Assembly (NCBI GenBank): GCA_046295175.1
Contig: JBKBNY010000001.1
Span: forward strand, 744,001-808,000
Direction of reading: 5' to 3'
DNA length: 64,000 nucleotides
From: JALOLV01 sp046295175
GTDB taxonomy: Bacteria > Bacteroidota > Bacteroidia > Cytophagales > Spirosomataceae
Shown here: positions 1 through 9,007 of the stretch, in pieces
Numbering within the stretch: position 1 is the stretch's first letter
Layout of the letters: each line of letters begins with the position of its first letter
The notes under the pieces: model-generated
Database searches by the model: none
What the model saw: only the letters and a program-made list of their open reading frames with translations
Told to the model about the DNA's origin: nothing
Translations under genes and position numbers: made by a program

Positions 1-195
1 GAAATCAGTCGTGGTGTAAGCCGTTAAATTCTATTTCAGGTTTCAACGGTATCGTAGTTTTTGGTAATTGTGTTCTTAGAAAGCTTGACACAAGTTTTGA
101 CTGAAAGTCAGGAGACTTTCATTATATTGAGGTCGAAGACGCATTGCTTCGCAATAAGTCTTCGACCAGTGGTATTACGGATTCAATGCCTTCAA
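1..195. other. Intergenic stretch with stacked palindromes; no gene assigned
   Basis: No convincing gene is visible at the window edge; the tail of an upstream gene could end here but cannot be recognised. The stretch holds three inverted repeats in a row: CTTG-ACA-CAAG at 84-94, TGAAAGTC-AGGA-GACTTTCA at 102-121, and a longer one at 131-167. It lies downstream of the minus-strand lipoprotein gene that ends at 196. Confidence 0.5.
131..167. repeat. Long palindrome, 3-nt centre
   Basis: GGTCGAAGAC pairs with GTCTTCGACC, and inside it ATTGC-TTC-GCAAT pairs again, so the whole is a 17-bp arm with one 2-base mismatch around a TTC centre. It is followed by CCAGTGG, like the end of the 55-bp dispersed repeats near 43.7 kb (CCAGTGGGG), so it may be a distant member of that family. 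A role as terminator of the minus-strand gene is possible, but there is no clear T-run. Confidence 0.6.
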
Positions 196-1344
196 TCAAT
201 ATCTATCATAGAAACTTCTAATCTTCGAGGTAACTTGGTCGTAGATTGGCTTGCAGAACTCAATAAACATCTGCTGTGGTGGCGGTGGCAATTCTTCTCG
301 GCGGCTACAAAGCGTTTTATCGGCACTTGTCAAGGCACGTTCGTCGCCATTATATTTTGCCCATTCGGTTCCCCAGTTATATTCGCCGTTTACTTCTTCT
401 CTTCTGAGTGTTCGATTTGCCTGATAATCAACGATTTCGAGTAGCATAATACCACGAGAACGTACTTGTTTGCGGTAGCGAGTAATCTCGGCATTTACTT
501 TTCCATAAACAGGTACTTTTTTACCGTCGATGGTAGCTTCACCGACTTTCACGCTATCTTTGCTCGTTACCGTCGCTTTATCCGAATTTATCAATGTTTC
601 GCCTACGATGAAATCAATGAATTCGAGACGAACCACTTGGTCGGGCGATAAATTGACACTTTTCGCTTCGTTCGGACTATAAAACCTAATAAATTTATTC
701 ATTCGGCGATTGGTATTCAAAAATTCATCAACCTTACTCTGAAAAAACTCATTGCTATATTGATACAAACGAGAATTGACTTTTGGTTGCTCAACCACAA
801 CGTGCAAGGAACCCATATTGAGGGCTTCCTCCATTCGGTTGCGAACATCACGGTAGTTCGGAGCAAATTTGTAGAGTTCTTCAAAGCTATTATAGGCCTC
901 ACGTCCGGCCTCACGTGTTTTGCGTTTGAGTAGGTCTATACCCAAAGCGTAGCGTTCGGTAGCGGCATTTTCGCGTGCTTCTTCGGTTTCCTTAAAATAA
1001 GGCTGCGAACTCACCAATCGGCGGCAAGCCGTGCAGCGTTCGATGGCATCGTGCATCCGATTGAGTTTGTTGTAATACTCCAATGCACGCTCCCAGCGAA
1101 ACTGCTGATTGCTCATTTTGGCCTTATCAATATCTCTCAAAAGTTCTTTGGTAGCCATTTGGTAGGCTTGAGGCAGTACCTCCGAAGACTTTGAGTTATC
1201 GCTATATTTTTTGAGTTTTTCGGTGGCTTGAATGACTGCTTCGTAATAATTACCTTGTTCGAGAGCCTTCGTACCAGACTTCGAGCAGGCAAAGGTCGTG
1301 GCGGCTAAAATGCTCACAACCAAAAGTTTAGGTAGGTTTTTCAT
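196..1344 (-). CDS. Exported lipoprotein with TPR-like N-terminal half
   Basis: A 382-residue protein starting at MKNLPK, with a hydrophobic stretch ending in TTFAC-SKSG that looks like a Bacteroidota lipoprotein signal (Cys 20). The longer reading from 1404 adds 20 residues before the signal peptide and is rejected. Residues 25-200 are helical and Lys/Glu-rich with TPR-like spacing (GNYYEAVIQATEKL, RWERALEYYNKL); the second half is beta-rich and ends at a cluster with Cys residues. I do not recognise a named family. A role as periplasmic or outer-membrane-anchored scaffold is inference. A TAATTTTG box about 140 bases upstream may be its promoter. Confidence 0.8.
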   Translation of the reverse strand: MKNLPKLLVVSILAATTFACSKSGTKALEQGNYYEAVIQATEKLKKYSDNSKSSEVLPQAYQMATKELLRDIDKAKMSNQQFRWERALEYYNKLNRMHDAIERCTACRRLVSSQPYFKETEEARENAATERYALGIDLLKRKTREAGREAYNSFEELYKFAPNYRDVRNRMEEALNMGSLHVVVEQPKVNSRLYQYSNEFFQSKVDEFLNTNRRMNKFIRFYSPNEAKSVNLSPDQVVRLEFIDFIVGETLINSDKATVTSKDSVKVGEATIDGKKVPVYGKVNAEITRYRKQVRSRGIMLLEIVDYQANRTLRREEVNGEYNWGTEWAKYNGDERALTSADKTLCSRREELPPPPQQMFIEFCKPIYDQVTSKIRSFYDRY

Positions 1345-1485
1345 GGTTAAACTGTTTTTATTGGTAGCAATATAATGAAATACAAACGAGAAATCGTGAA
1401 TCATATCAGCAGATTAACAAATCATTAACCCGAACACCATTTATCTAAAATATTGGCCAAATCTGTGTTTTTGCTTGATATTTGG

Positions 1486-1493
1486 CAAAATTA
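1486..1493 (-). promoter_or_regulatory. Possible -7 box (TAATTTTG) for the lipoprotein gene
   Basis: An exact match to the Bacteroidota -7 consensus TAnnTTTG on the minus strand, giving a leader of roughly 135 bases before the ATG at 1344. No clear -33 TTG was found, so this rests on one box only. Confidence 0.3.
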
Positions 1494-1551
1494 TCTCAAT
1501 TATTGCAAATCAAAAACTTTAAGGTCCTAACAAACTCAAATTATTTATTAT

Positions 1552-2460
1552 ATGCAATTACTACAACGCCGAGACATCGGAGATAAAATCAGGGCAACGG
1601 TCGATTTCATCAAAGAAAACTTCAAATCTTTGATGCTATCCTCTCTCATTTTTGCGATTCCGCTTGGGGTTACCCTCGGGTATTTCATGTCGAAGTATCA
1701 GCTAATGGTCAATCAATTGGTACAAGAAGCCCAAGACGACCCTGCCAATGCTAATCCGTTTGAGTTATTCTCACAATTATTCGATAATACAACGCTTGCG
1801 ATGCTCGTTTTATCGCAGTTTCTGAGCGTAATGCTAATGACCGCCATTTTTTCATACATTGAAATTTACGAAGAGCGAGAGTCGAGCAATATCTCCGTTT
1901 CGGAAGTACTAAATCGCACGTTTAGCAATCTTCCAAGAGTACTGCTAACATACATTACGATGATGTTTTTGTTTGCAATCATAATGATATTCTTAGTTTT
2001 GGGTTTAGCACCGGTCATGAGTAGCATCAAAGGCGGAGCAGATGGAGCTACGGGGCTGAGAATCTTGAGTATTATGATGATAGTCTTCGGGATTATAATG
2101 CTTCTATTATTGCTATTTGTAGGTGTCGGGATATACCTCTCATTATCGCCAATTGTAGCATCTCGCGAAAAAGCAAATCCTATCGAAGCAATCCGAACAA
2201 GTTATAACCTTATCAAAGGCGAATGGTGGCTCACTTTTGGTTTTTTGGTAATTATGATAATTCTCCAAAGTCTAATCTCTACAATTATTTCTATTCCGTT
2301 GAGCGTTATGAGTGGAGTTTCGGCAGTATCGCCCGAGGCAGTTGATGAATCTAAAACACTGATTATAAGCTCGGCAACTTATATTCTGAGTAGCCTTGTT
2401 GGAGTAATCTATTACGTAGGTGTGGCGTTCCAGTATTATGATTTAAAAGCCAGAGGATGA
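1552..2460 (+). CDS. Polytopic membrane protein, function unknown
   Basis: 302 residues with about six hydrophobic segments (near residues 28-48, 82-105, 135-165, 172-205, 225-250 and 268-295) and a short cytoplasmic N-terminus (LLQRRDIGDKIRATVDF). Between helices 4 and 5 is the conserved-looking SPIVASREKANPIEAIRTSYNLIKGEWW, typical of a Bacteroidota family of uncharacterised integral membrane proteins often loosely annotated as beta-carotene monooxygenase; that name has no support in the sequence. It stands alone, divergent from the lipoprotein gene and convergent with the heptad-repeat gene. Confidence 0.75.
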   Translation: MQLLQRRDIGDKIRATVDFIKENFKSLMLSSLIFAIPLGVTLGYFMSKYQLMVNQLVQEAQDDPANANPFELFSQLFDNTTLAMLVLSQFLSVMLMTAIFSYIEIYEERESSNISVSEVLNRTFSNLPRVLLTYITMMFLFAIIMIFLVLGLAPVMSSIKGGADGATGLRILSIMMIVFGIIMLLLLLFVGVGIYLSLSPIVASREKANPIEAIRTSYNLIKGEWWLTFGFLVIMIILQSLISTIISIPLSVMSGVSAVSPEAVDESKTLIISSATYILSSLVGVIYYVGVAFQYYDLKARG

Positions 2461-2471
2461 TTTATAAAAAT

Positions 2472-2505
2472 TTTCGCCTTCGGTGAGTGTTTACCGAAGG
2501 CGAAA
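2472..2505 (-). terminator. Hairpin terminator for the heptad-repeat gene
   Basis: A perfect 13-bp stem (TTTCGCCTTCGGT / ACCGAAGGCGAAA) with a 8-base loop lies just past the stop of the minus-strand gene at 2514. Read on the minus strand it is followed by AATTTTTATAAA. It may also stop the plus-strand membrane-protein transcript, although no T-run follows on that side. Confidence 0.75.
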
Positions 2506-2513
2506 GTCAAATC

Positions 2514-2915
2514 TTAAAATGTCCCACGTTTTCTATCTCTGCGGTCTTCTTTTCTATCTCTCACATTCTCACGGCGGTCTCTAACGTCTTCGGTTCTATC
2601 GCGGCGGTCTTCGGCTCGGTCTCGACGGTCTTCACGTTTATCACGAATATCCTCCATTTTATCACGGCGTCCACCATCGTGCTGAGCATCTCTTACATCT
2701 TCTGCTCTATCGCGGCGGTCTTCCGCACGGTCTCGACGGTCTTCGGCTCGGTCGGCAACATCTTCACGACGGTCGCGAACATCTTCTTTTCTATCACGAC
2801 GGTCTTCTTTCATGTCTCTTTTTAGCCTTTTGGCAGGGGTTTGGGCATCCGCAGCGAAAGAAATAACTGTTAAAAGAGCGATTGATAATCCGAGAGTTTT
2901 AAATGAGATTTTCAT
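2514..2915 (-). CDS. Exported Arg/Asp/Glu heptad-repeat protein
   Basis: 133 residues. A signal peptide (MKISFKTLGLSIALLTVISF, cut after ADAQ) is followed by roughly 100 residues made almost only of Arg, Asp and Glu in a 7-residue period: EDRRDRK, EDVRDRR, EDVADRA, EDRRDRA and so on, about a dozen units with one break (AQHDGGRRDKM). The DNA repeats with a 21-base period. Alternating charges i to i+4 suggest a stable single alpha-helix or a coiled coil in the periplasm. No family function is known to me; binding of nucleic acid, metal or polyphosphate is only speculation. The opposite strand reads as a long hydrophobic open frame, which is a by-product of the repeat. Confidence 0.8.
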   Translation of the reverse strand: MKISFKTLGLSIALLTVISFAADAQTPAKRLKRDMKEDRRDRKEDVRDRREDVADRAEDRRDRAEDRRDRAEDVRDAQHDGGRRDKMEDIRDKREDRRDRAEDRRDRTEDVRDRRENVRDRKEDRRDRKRGTF

Positions 2916-3021
2916 GGCTATTCAAGGTTTTGGTGTTAGTAAATAATAAAGTTTTCATGGTCAATACTGATGCTTTGATAATTCAACTACAAAAAGGTTT
3001 AAACGAAGCCAAAAAAATTCA

Positions 3022-3029
3022 TAAATTTG
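3022..3029 (+). promoter_or_regulatory. -7 box (TAAATTTG) of the tRNA-Arg gene
   Basis: Exact TAnnTTTG match placed 10 bases before the first base of the mature tRNA, the expected distance for a Bacteroidota housekeeping promoter. No clear TTG was seen at the -33 distance. Confidence 0.6.
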
Positions 3030-3039
3030 CGAAGAAATT

Positions 3040-3111
3040 GCACCCGTAGTTCAATGGATAGAATGTCAGATTCCGGTTCTGATGATGGGGGTTCGAGTCC
3101 CTTCGGGTGTA
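3040..3111 (+). tRNA. tRNA-Arg (anticodon CCG)
   Basis: A complete cloverleaf of 72 bases. The acceptor stem is GCACCCG with CGGGTGT (G1-U72 wobble) and the discriminator is A3111. The anticodon stem TCAGA/TCTGA (3066-3070 and 3078-3082) encloses the loop TTCCGGT, so the anticodon is CCG at 3073-3075, reading the Arg codon CGG. The T-arm has the loop TTCGAGT. CCA is not encoded. A -7 box precedes it and a strong terminator follows, so it is transcribed alone. Confidence 0.95.
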
Positions 3112-3122
3112 CAAGTATAGAT

Positions 3123-3163
3123 AAAGTGTGGCACGTCTCAATAGATGTGCCACACTTTTTTTT
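3123..3163 (+). terminator. Rho-independent terminator of tRNA-Arg
   Basis: Perfect 12-bp stem AAAGTGTGGCAC / GTGCCACACTTT with a 12-base loop, followed by a run of T. It starts 12 bases after the tRNA. Confidence 0.9.
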
Positions 3164-3250
3164 GAACGGATTGTTAAATTAATTTCTCACCCAAAAATTT
3201 GACTTTTCTACCAAAATCATCAACTTTGATAGTTTAACCTATCACTGTCT

Positions 3251-5017
3251 ATGAATTTCCCTTACCAACGAGTATTCGATTTATTGCCAAACTACACAGC
3301 AAGATTCAACAAATCAGACGTTTTTGGCTATAAAGATAAAAAAGAGTGGAAGACCATCTCGGCCCAAGATTTTATCGAACAAGTCAATCAAGTAAGTTTA
3401 GGATTGCTCGAACTGGGAATTCAAAAAGGCGATAAGATTTCGATTATTGCCGAGGGGCGTCCCGAATGGAACATCATTGATTTCGGAATCCAACAACTCG
3501 GGGCAATCAGTGTGCCGCTGTATCCTACCATCACTACCGAAGACTATAAATATATTTTTCAAGAATCGGGCGTGAAACTCGTTTTTGTAGGTGATGAATC
3601 GCTGCTTCGCAAAGCCCAAGATGCCGCCAAAGAATCTCCATCGGTTCAAGAAATTTATTCATTCGATAAAATAATAGGAGCAAAACATTGGTCCGAAATC
3701 AAAAAAAGTATTGATAATGAAGGGTTTAATAAATTAGAATCCGCCAAAAAAGCCGTCAATCACGAAGATTTACTGACAATCATCTACACCTCTGGCACAA
3801 CTGGCAAACCCAAAGGCGTAATGCTGAGCCATCGAAGCCTGATTAGCAATGTCGAGTCGTGTTGCAGTTCTTTTCCGATAGATGAAAACTGCCGAGCGTT
3901 GAGTTTCCTCCCGCTCAATCACGTCTATGAACGGATGGTCTTGTACCTTTATATGCGTTTGGGTACATCTATTTACTATGCCCAAAATATCGCCACTATC
4001 GCCGACGATTTACGAGATGTTCGTCCGCAAATATTCACTACCGTTCCTCGACTCCTCGAAAAAGTCTATGACCGAATCGTGGCAAAAGGTTACGAACTCA
4101 CGGGTCTAAAACGCCGAATCTTCCTTTGGGCTTTAGATTTAGGCTTGAAATACGACCCAAACAAACAATTCGGCTGGTTGTACACCAAACAACTCGAATT
4201 GGCCAATAAACTCGTTTTTAGCAAATGGCGAGAGGCTTTGGGCGATAACCTACGGATGATTTGTTCGGGTGCGGCAGCTCTACAACCACGCTTGGCGAGG
4301 GTATTTTGGGCGGCTCAGATTCCCGTATCTGAGGGTTATGGCATGACCGAAGCATCACCCGTGATTGCTACAAACCGTGTTGCTCCGCTCGATTTGCGAA
4401 TCGGAACCGTCGGACCTATTGTAGATGGCGGCGAAGTGAGCATTGCCGAAGACGGCGAAATCTTGTATCGTGGACCAAACGTCATGGTGGGTTACTACAA
4501 TCAGCCCGAACTCACCAAAGATGTCATTGATGCCGACGGCTGGCTACATACTGGCGATATTGGCGTACTTGAAGAAGGTAAATACCTCAAAATCACCGAT
4601 AGGAAGAAGGAGATTTTTAAAACTTCGGGTGGCAAATACATTGCTCCGCAGATGCTCGAAAATAAGTTTAAAGAGTCGGTATTGATTGAGCAGGTAATGG
4701 TTGTTGGCGAAGGGCAGAAATTCCCAGCGGCATTAATCGTTCCCGAATTTATGGTGCTTCGAGATTGGTGCAAATCGCAGGGTATCGCTTACACATCAGA
4801 TTACGAAATGATTGAAAACGAACAAGTTATTAAGAAGTTTTATAGCGAAATCAACGAATTCAATAAAGAATTTGCCCAATACGAAAGAGTCAAGAAAATT
4901 ACTTTATTGCCCACAGCATGGACAGTAGAAGGTGGCGAAATAACCCCCACACTCAAGCCCAAACGCAAAATCATTATGAGTAAATTTAAGGACAAAATCG
5001 AGGCGATGTTTGAGTAA
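3251..5017 (+). CDS. Long-chain fatty acid--CoA ligase (AMP-binding)
   Basis: A 588-residue adenylate-forming enzyme that activates fatty acids to acyl-CoA in the cytoplasm, feeding lipid synthesis or beta-oxidation. The P-loop motif YTSGTTGKPKGVMLSH is near residue 180, the adenine-binding motif GYGMTEASPVI near 365, and the hinge motif GWLHTGDIG then ITDRKKEIFKTSGGKYIAP near 430-460. The length and the KEIFKTSGGKYIAPQ signature fit the FAA1/long-chain group usual in Bacteroidota. It is monocistronic, between the tRNA and xylA. The fatty-acid chain length cannot be read from the sequence. Confidence 0.92.
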   Translation: MNFPYQRVFDLLPNYTARFNKSDVFGYKDKKEWKTISAQDFIEQVNQVSLGLLELGIQKGDKISIIAEGRPEWNIIDFGIQQLGAISVPLYPTITTEDYKYIFQESGVKLVFVGDESLLRKAQDAAKESPSVQEIYSFDKIIGAKHWSEIKKSIDNEGFNKLESAKKAVNHEDLLTIIYTSGTTGKPKGVMLSHRSLISNVESCCSSFPIDENCRALSFLPLNHVYERMVLYLYMRLGTSIYYAQNIATIADDLRDVRPQIFTTVPRLLEKVYDRIVAKGYELTGLKRRIFLWALDLGLKYDPNKQFGWLYTKQLELANKLVFSKWREALGDNLRMICSGAAALQPRLARVFWAAQIPVSEGYGMTEASPVIATNRVAPLDLRIGTVGPIVDGGEVSIAEDGEILYRGPNVMVGYYNQPELTKDVIDADGWLHTGDIGVLEEGKYLKITDRKKEIFKTSGGKYIAPQMLENKFKESVLIEQVMVVGEGQKFPAALIVPEFMVLRDWCKSQGIAYTSDYEMIENEQVIKKFYSEINEFNKEFAQYERVKKITLLPTAWTVEGGEITPTLKPKRKIIMSKFKDKIEAMFE

Positions 5018-5078
5018 ATCACTCAATCTGAAAATTGCATTTGATTTTGATGAAATAAAATTTTTTAAATAATAATTG

Positions 5079-5086
5079 TATATTTG
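5079..5086 (+). promoter_or_regulatory. -7 box (TATATTTG) upstream of xylA
   Basis: Exact TAnnTTTG match 50 bases before the xylA ATG at 5137. No convincing -33 TTG at the usual spacing and no clear operator repeat was seen. Confidence 0.5.
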
Positions 5087-5136
5087 ACACTTAATAATTT
5101 ACTTCGCATAAAATTTATTTAATTTATACTCAAAAT

Positions 5137-6477
5137 ATGTCAAAACTTACACTTACTCTTGGCGAAAAGGAGTACTTCCCATTTGTAAAAGAACCTATTA
5201 AATACGAAGGAAAAGAGTCTGATAATCCATTAGCATTCAAATTTTATGATGCCGACCGTCTTGTAGGTGGCAAAACCATGAGAGACCATCTCCGTTTTGC
5301 GATTTCTTACTGGCATACATTCTGCGGAACTGGCGGCGACCCATTTGGCCCAGGTACAAAGAATTTCCCTTGGGATGCCAACGCAAACGCTCTGCAAGCG
5401 GCTCACGATAAAATGGATGCTGCGTTTGAATTCTTTACAAAAATCGGTGCTGGATATTGGTGTTTTCACGATGTCGATATGTCGCCAGAAGGAAGCTCTT
5501 TGGCCGAATACGAAAGCAACCTTGCCAAAATGGTTGAATATGCCAAAGCAAAACAAGCAGCAAGTGGAGTAAAATTATTGTGGGGAACAGCCAATTTGTT
5601 CTCTAATCCAAGATATATGAATGGTGCTTCTACAAACCCTAATTTTGAGGTTGTGGCTCATGCAGGTTTGCAAGTTAAAAACTGTATTGATGCTACCATC
5701 GCGTTGGGTGGCGAAGGTTACACATTCTGGGGAGGTCGCGAGGGCTATATGTCGTTGCTCAACACCAAAACCAAAAAAGAACTCGACCACTTGGGTCAGT
5801 TCTTGAGAACAGCCCGCGATTATGGCCGTAAAAATGGCTTCAAGGGTACGTTCTACATTGAGCCTAAGCCAGCCGAGCCATCGAAACACCAGTATGATTT
5901 TGATGCACAAACGGTAATCGGTTTCTTGCATGCACAAGGTTTAGAGAAAGATTTTGGTTTGAATATCGAAGTAAACCACGCTACATTGGCGGGGCATACT
6001 TTTGCACACGAGCTACAAATGGCGGCTGATGCAGGTATGATGTCTTCGATTGATGCCAACCGTGGCGATTATCAAAACGGATGGGATACCGACCAATTCC
6101 CAGTTGATTTGTACGAATTGACGGAGGCGATGTTGGTTATTCTCGAAGCAGGTGGATTCTCGACCGGAGGTATCAACTTCGATGCAAAAACTCGTCGTAA
6201 CTCAACAGATTTAGAAGATATTTTCATTGCTCACATCGGTGGTATGGATGCTTTTGCAAGAGCGTTGTTGGTTGCCAACGACATCCTGACAAAATCTCCT
6301 TACAAAAAACTCCGTGATGAGCGTTATGCGTCATTCGACAGCGGCAACGGAGCTAAGTTTGAGCGTGGAGAATTAACTCTCGAAGACCTTAGCAATATTG
6401 CCAAAGAAGTAGGAGAACCTGCACAAATCAGTGGTAAGCAGGAATACTACGAAATGATAATAAATCAGTATATCTGA
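5137..6477 (+). CDS. xylA: Xylose isomerase
   Basis: 446 residues, the length of class II xylose isomerases with the extra N-terminal segment. It interconverts D-xylose and D-xylulose. The catalytic pair is in WCFHDVDMSPEG (His 111, Asp 114); metal ligands lie in YIEPKPAEPSKHQYDFD, in NHATLAGHTFAHEL and in DANRGDYQNGWDTDQFP. No xylulokinase, transporter or regulator is next to it, so the pathway must be completed elsewhere. Its own -7 box and terminator show a single-gene transcript. Confidence 0.97.
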   Translation: MSKLTLTLGEKEYFPFVKEPIKYEGKESDNPLAFKFYDADRLVGGKTMRDHLRFAISYWHTFCGTGGDPFGPGTKNFPWDANANALQAAHDKMDAAFEFFTKIGAGYWCFHDVDMSPEGSSLAEYESNLAKMVEYAKAKQAASGVKLLWGTANLFSNPRYMNGASTNPNFEVVAHAGLQVKNCIDATIALGGEGYTFWGGREGYMSLLNTKTKKELDHLGQFLRTARDYGRKNGFKGTFYIEPKPAEPSKHQYDFDAQTVIGFLHAQGLEKDFGLNIEVNHATLAGHTFAHELQMAADAGMMSSIDANRGDYQNGWDTDQFPVDLYELTEAMLVILEAGGFSTGGINFDAKTRRNSTDLEDIFIAHIGGMDAFARALLVANDILTKSPYKKLRDERYASFDSGNGAKFERGELTLEDLSNIAKEVGEPAQISGKQEYYEMIINQYI

Positions 6478-6499
6478 TATTATTGAAGGTTAGTTGTAC

Positions 6500-6533
6500 A
6501 ATCCGCCTTTGACTTTCGAGGGCGGATTTTTTA
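6500..6533 (+). terminator. Terminator of xylA
   Basis: AATCCGCC pairs with GGCGGATT (8 bp, 13-base loop) and runs straight into TTTTTATT, 22 bases after the xylA stop. It shows that the long open frame beginning at 6494 cannot be the true start of the next gene. Confidence 0.85.
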
Positions 6534-6642
6534 TTGATTTCTTCTATGACATTGAACCCAACTCGCCCCCAGAAAGGTTCTCTAATTATGTATCTTGCTC
6601 TTCACATTGTACTCGGTCATCTTTTTATTTTGTGGGGCTAAG

Positions 6643-6650
6643 TATTTTTG
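6643..6650 (+). promoter_or_regulatory. -7 box (TATTTTTG) of the RND/MMPL gene
   Basis: Exact TAnnTTTG match 29 bases before the ATG at 6680; it supports that start over the longer frame. No clear -33 box. Confidence 0.45.
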
Positions 6651-6679
6651 TGTTTTTTTGTAGCTTAATTTTACCTTAC

Positions 6680-9007
6680 ATGTGGAACAAAATCGCCAGT
6701 TACATTATTAATTATAGGATTGTTTGGTTGTTACTGATTGCTATTGCAACAATTTTTATGGGTTATGAAGGCAGTAAAATCGAACTCTCTTATAAAATTG
6801 CCCGAATCTTACCAAGCAGCGACCCAATCGAAAAAGAATATCAGGATTTTCGTAAGATTTTTGGAGAAGACGGAGCCGTAATGGCAATTGGCTGGCAAGA
6901 TAAAGAACTTTTTGAGGTAAATAAATTTAGAGATTGGTATTCGCTATCAAAAGAAATCAAGGCGATTCCGGGTATCAAAAATGTACTTTCGCTTGGCGAT
7001 GTCTATAAGGTAGTTCGCAACGACAGCCTCCAACGTTTCGATATTCAACCTGTCATGAAGACCCCTCCTGCCACCCAAGCAGAAGCCGACAGTCTCAAGA
7101 AACAAATAGAAAATTTACCATTTTATGAAGGATTGGTCTGGAATCCAGAAACACAATCAACGCTTATTCTGATAACATTTAATGAGCAGGTGCTGAACTC
7201 ATTTGAAAGGATAGCAACTGTAAAAAAATTGGTGGGCATGGCCGAAGCATTCGGTGCCAAATACAAAACCGAGATTCATTTGTCTGGAATGCCCTACATC
7301 CGTACATCGGTAATGCAGAAAATATCGGGCGAGATGAAACTCTTCATGGGGCTTGCGGTATTGGTAACAGCCCTGATTCTATGGGCATTCTTCCGCTCTA
7401 TCAGTCTTACATTTGTTTCTATCGTTGTGGTACTTATCGGGGTGATATTCTCGGTTGGTACATTACAACTGTTCGATTACAAAATCACGGCATTAACGGG
7501 GCTGATTCCGCCTTTGCTTATCGTAATCGGAGTGCCAAACTGTATATTTTTGATTAATAAATACCAGCAAGAAATTGTTGCTCATGGCGAAAAAGACCGA
7601 GCCATTGCCGAAATGGTTAAGCAAATCGGGCTTTCGATTCTATTGGCCAATGTCACTACTGCGATTGGTTTTGGAGTATTTTATTTCACAAATAGCCAAT
7701 TATTGACCGAGTTTGGGGTAGTTGCCGCAATCAGCGTAATGGTAACTTACGTAATCTGCTTGGTTTTATTACCAATTTCGTTGCATTATTTGCCCCTCTC
7801 AAAACCCCGCCACCTCAAACATTTGGATGGCAAATGGGCGATGGGATTTTTATCAAAGATTGATTATTGGGTACACCATCGCCGCCGTGCGATTTACCTC
7901 ACAATGCTCGGAGTAGTGTTGATTTCGGTATATGGGATGACCAAAATCAAAGCGATTGGGTATGTGGTAGATGACCTCCCGAAAGATGATAAAGTATATA
8001 CCGATTTACGTTTTTTTGAGAAAAATTTCAACGGAATCTTGCCATTTGAGGTAATGATTGATACAAAACGGCCAAACGGAATTTTTGAAGACCAAGCCCG
8101 AAATCTATATAAAATCAAGGCTTTACAAAACGTGATTGCTCAATACGATGAATTCTCAAAACCGCTCTCGGTTGTTGAGGCTTCTCGGTTTTTATACCAA
8201 GCATACCGAGGTGGAGATGGCAAATACTACGCCCTACCGGGTATTACCGAATTGGCCAAACTGACCGACTACGTAAAGAGCGGCCAAGCAAATACTGGTA
8301 CTGATAAACTCAATACGTTTCTGAATAAAGATAGAGGTGTCACAAGGGTGAGTTTTCAGATGGCCGATGTAGGTTCGGAGCGAATCAAAGAGTTGATTAA
8401 CGAAATTCGACCAAAAGTAGATTCAATTTTCAATCCTCAAGAATATAAAGTAAGTCTGACGGGTCATAGTTTGGTATTCTTAAAAAGTAACGACTACCTT
8501 CTCAGCAATCTCTACGAAAGTCTTTTGATTGCGATTGTTTTGATTGCTTTGGTCGGGATGATTTTGTTTAGGTCGATTCCAATCATTCTTTTGTCAAAAC
8601 TACCTTGCTTGATTCCTTTGGCTTTGACGGCCGGAATCATGGGATTCACCGATATTTATTTTAAACCTACCACAATTCTGATTTTCAGTATTACGTTCGG
8701 TATCGCCTCCGACGGTACGGTTTATTTCTTGACACGCTATCGCCAAGAAATCTACAAAAATGGTCGAACCCCATCTGAGGCTATCACGCAGGCAATCTTT
8801 GGCACTGGTCTTAGTATGATTTACACAGCGGCCGTACTTTTCTGCGGATTTGCCATTTTTGCAGCATCGAGTTTTGGCGGTACTGCCGCAATGGGCGTAA
8901 TGGTTTCGATTACTTTGCTAATCGCGATGTGTACAAATCTAATCTTATTGCCCGCATTGTTACTTTCGATTGCCAAAAGACAGAAAAAAGGAGTTTTGCC
9001 GGATTGA
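6680..9007 (+). CDS. RND superfamily (MMPL/SSD-type) exporter
   Basis: 775 residues beginning MWNKIASYIINYRIVWLL. The 62-residue extension upstream crosses the xylA terminator and the -7 box and is discarded. The layout is that of a duplicated RND permease: one N-terminal helix, a periplasmic domain (about residues 40-210), a block of helices (about 215-345), another single helix near 405, a second periplasmic domain (about 430-610), and a second helical block (about 615-765). This matches the COG1033 type, proton-driven exporters of lipids or hydrophobic compounds. The substrate is unknown and no membrane-fusion or TolC partner is adjacent. Confidence 0.85.
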   Translation: MWNKIASYIINYRIVWLLLIAIATIFMGYEGSKIELSYKIARILPSSDPIEKEYQDFRKIFGEDGAVMAIGWQDKELFEVNKFRDWYSLSKEIKAIPGIKNVLSLGDVYKVVRNDSLQRFDIQPVMKTPPATQAEADSLKKQIENLPFYEGLVWNPETQSTLILITFNEQVLNSFERIATVKKLVGMAEAFGAKYKTEIHLSGMPYIRTSVMQKISGEMKLFMGLAVLVTALILWAFFRSISLTFVSIVVVLIGVIFSVGTLQLFDYKITALTGLIPPLLIVIGVPNCIFLINKYQQEIVAHGEKDRAIAEMVKQIGLSILLANVTTAIGFGVFYFTNSQLLTEFGVVAAISVMVTYVICLVLLPISLHYLPLSKPRHLKHLDGKWAMGFLSKIDYWVHHRRRAIYLTMLGVVLISVYGMTKIKAIGYVVDDLPKDDKVYTDLRFFEKNFNGILPFEVMIDTKRPNGIFEDQARNLYKIKALQNVIAQYDEFSKPLSVVEASRFLYQAYRGGDGKYYALPGITELAKLTDYVKSGQANTGTDKLNTFLNKDRGVTRVSFQMADVGSERIKELINEIRPKVDSIFNPQEYKVSLTGHSLVFLKSNDYLLSNLYESLLIAIVLIALVGMILFRSIPIILLSKLPCLIPLALTAGIMGFTDIYFKPTTILIFSITFGIASDGTVYFLTRYRQEIYKNGRTPSEAITQAIFGTGLSMIYTAAVLFCGFAIFAASSFGGTAAMGVMVSITLLIAMCTNLILLPALLLSIAKRQKKGVLPD

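Noticed and set aside
2487..2825. Long hydrophobic plus-strand open frame (ISAVFFSISHILTAVSNVFG type)
   Set aside because: It is the antisense reading of the Arg/Asp/Glu repeat codons; the signal peptide, terminator and repeat structure support only the minus-strand gene.
6494..6679. 62-residue N-terminal extension of the RND/MMPL protein
   Set aside because: The stretch contains the xylA terminator and a -7 promoter box, and the natural start is followed by a standard first membrane helix.
7894..8118. Many small open frames opposite or within the large genes
   Set aside because: They lack start-site signals, homology-like motifs or independent context and overlap well-supported genes completely.
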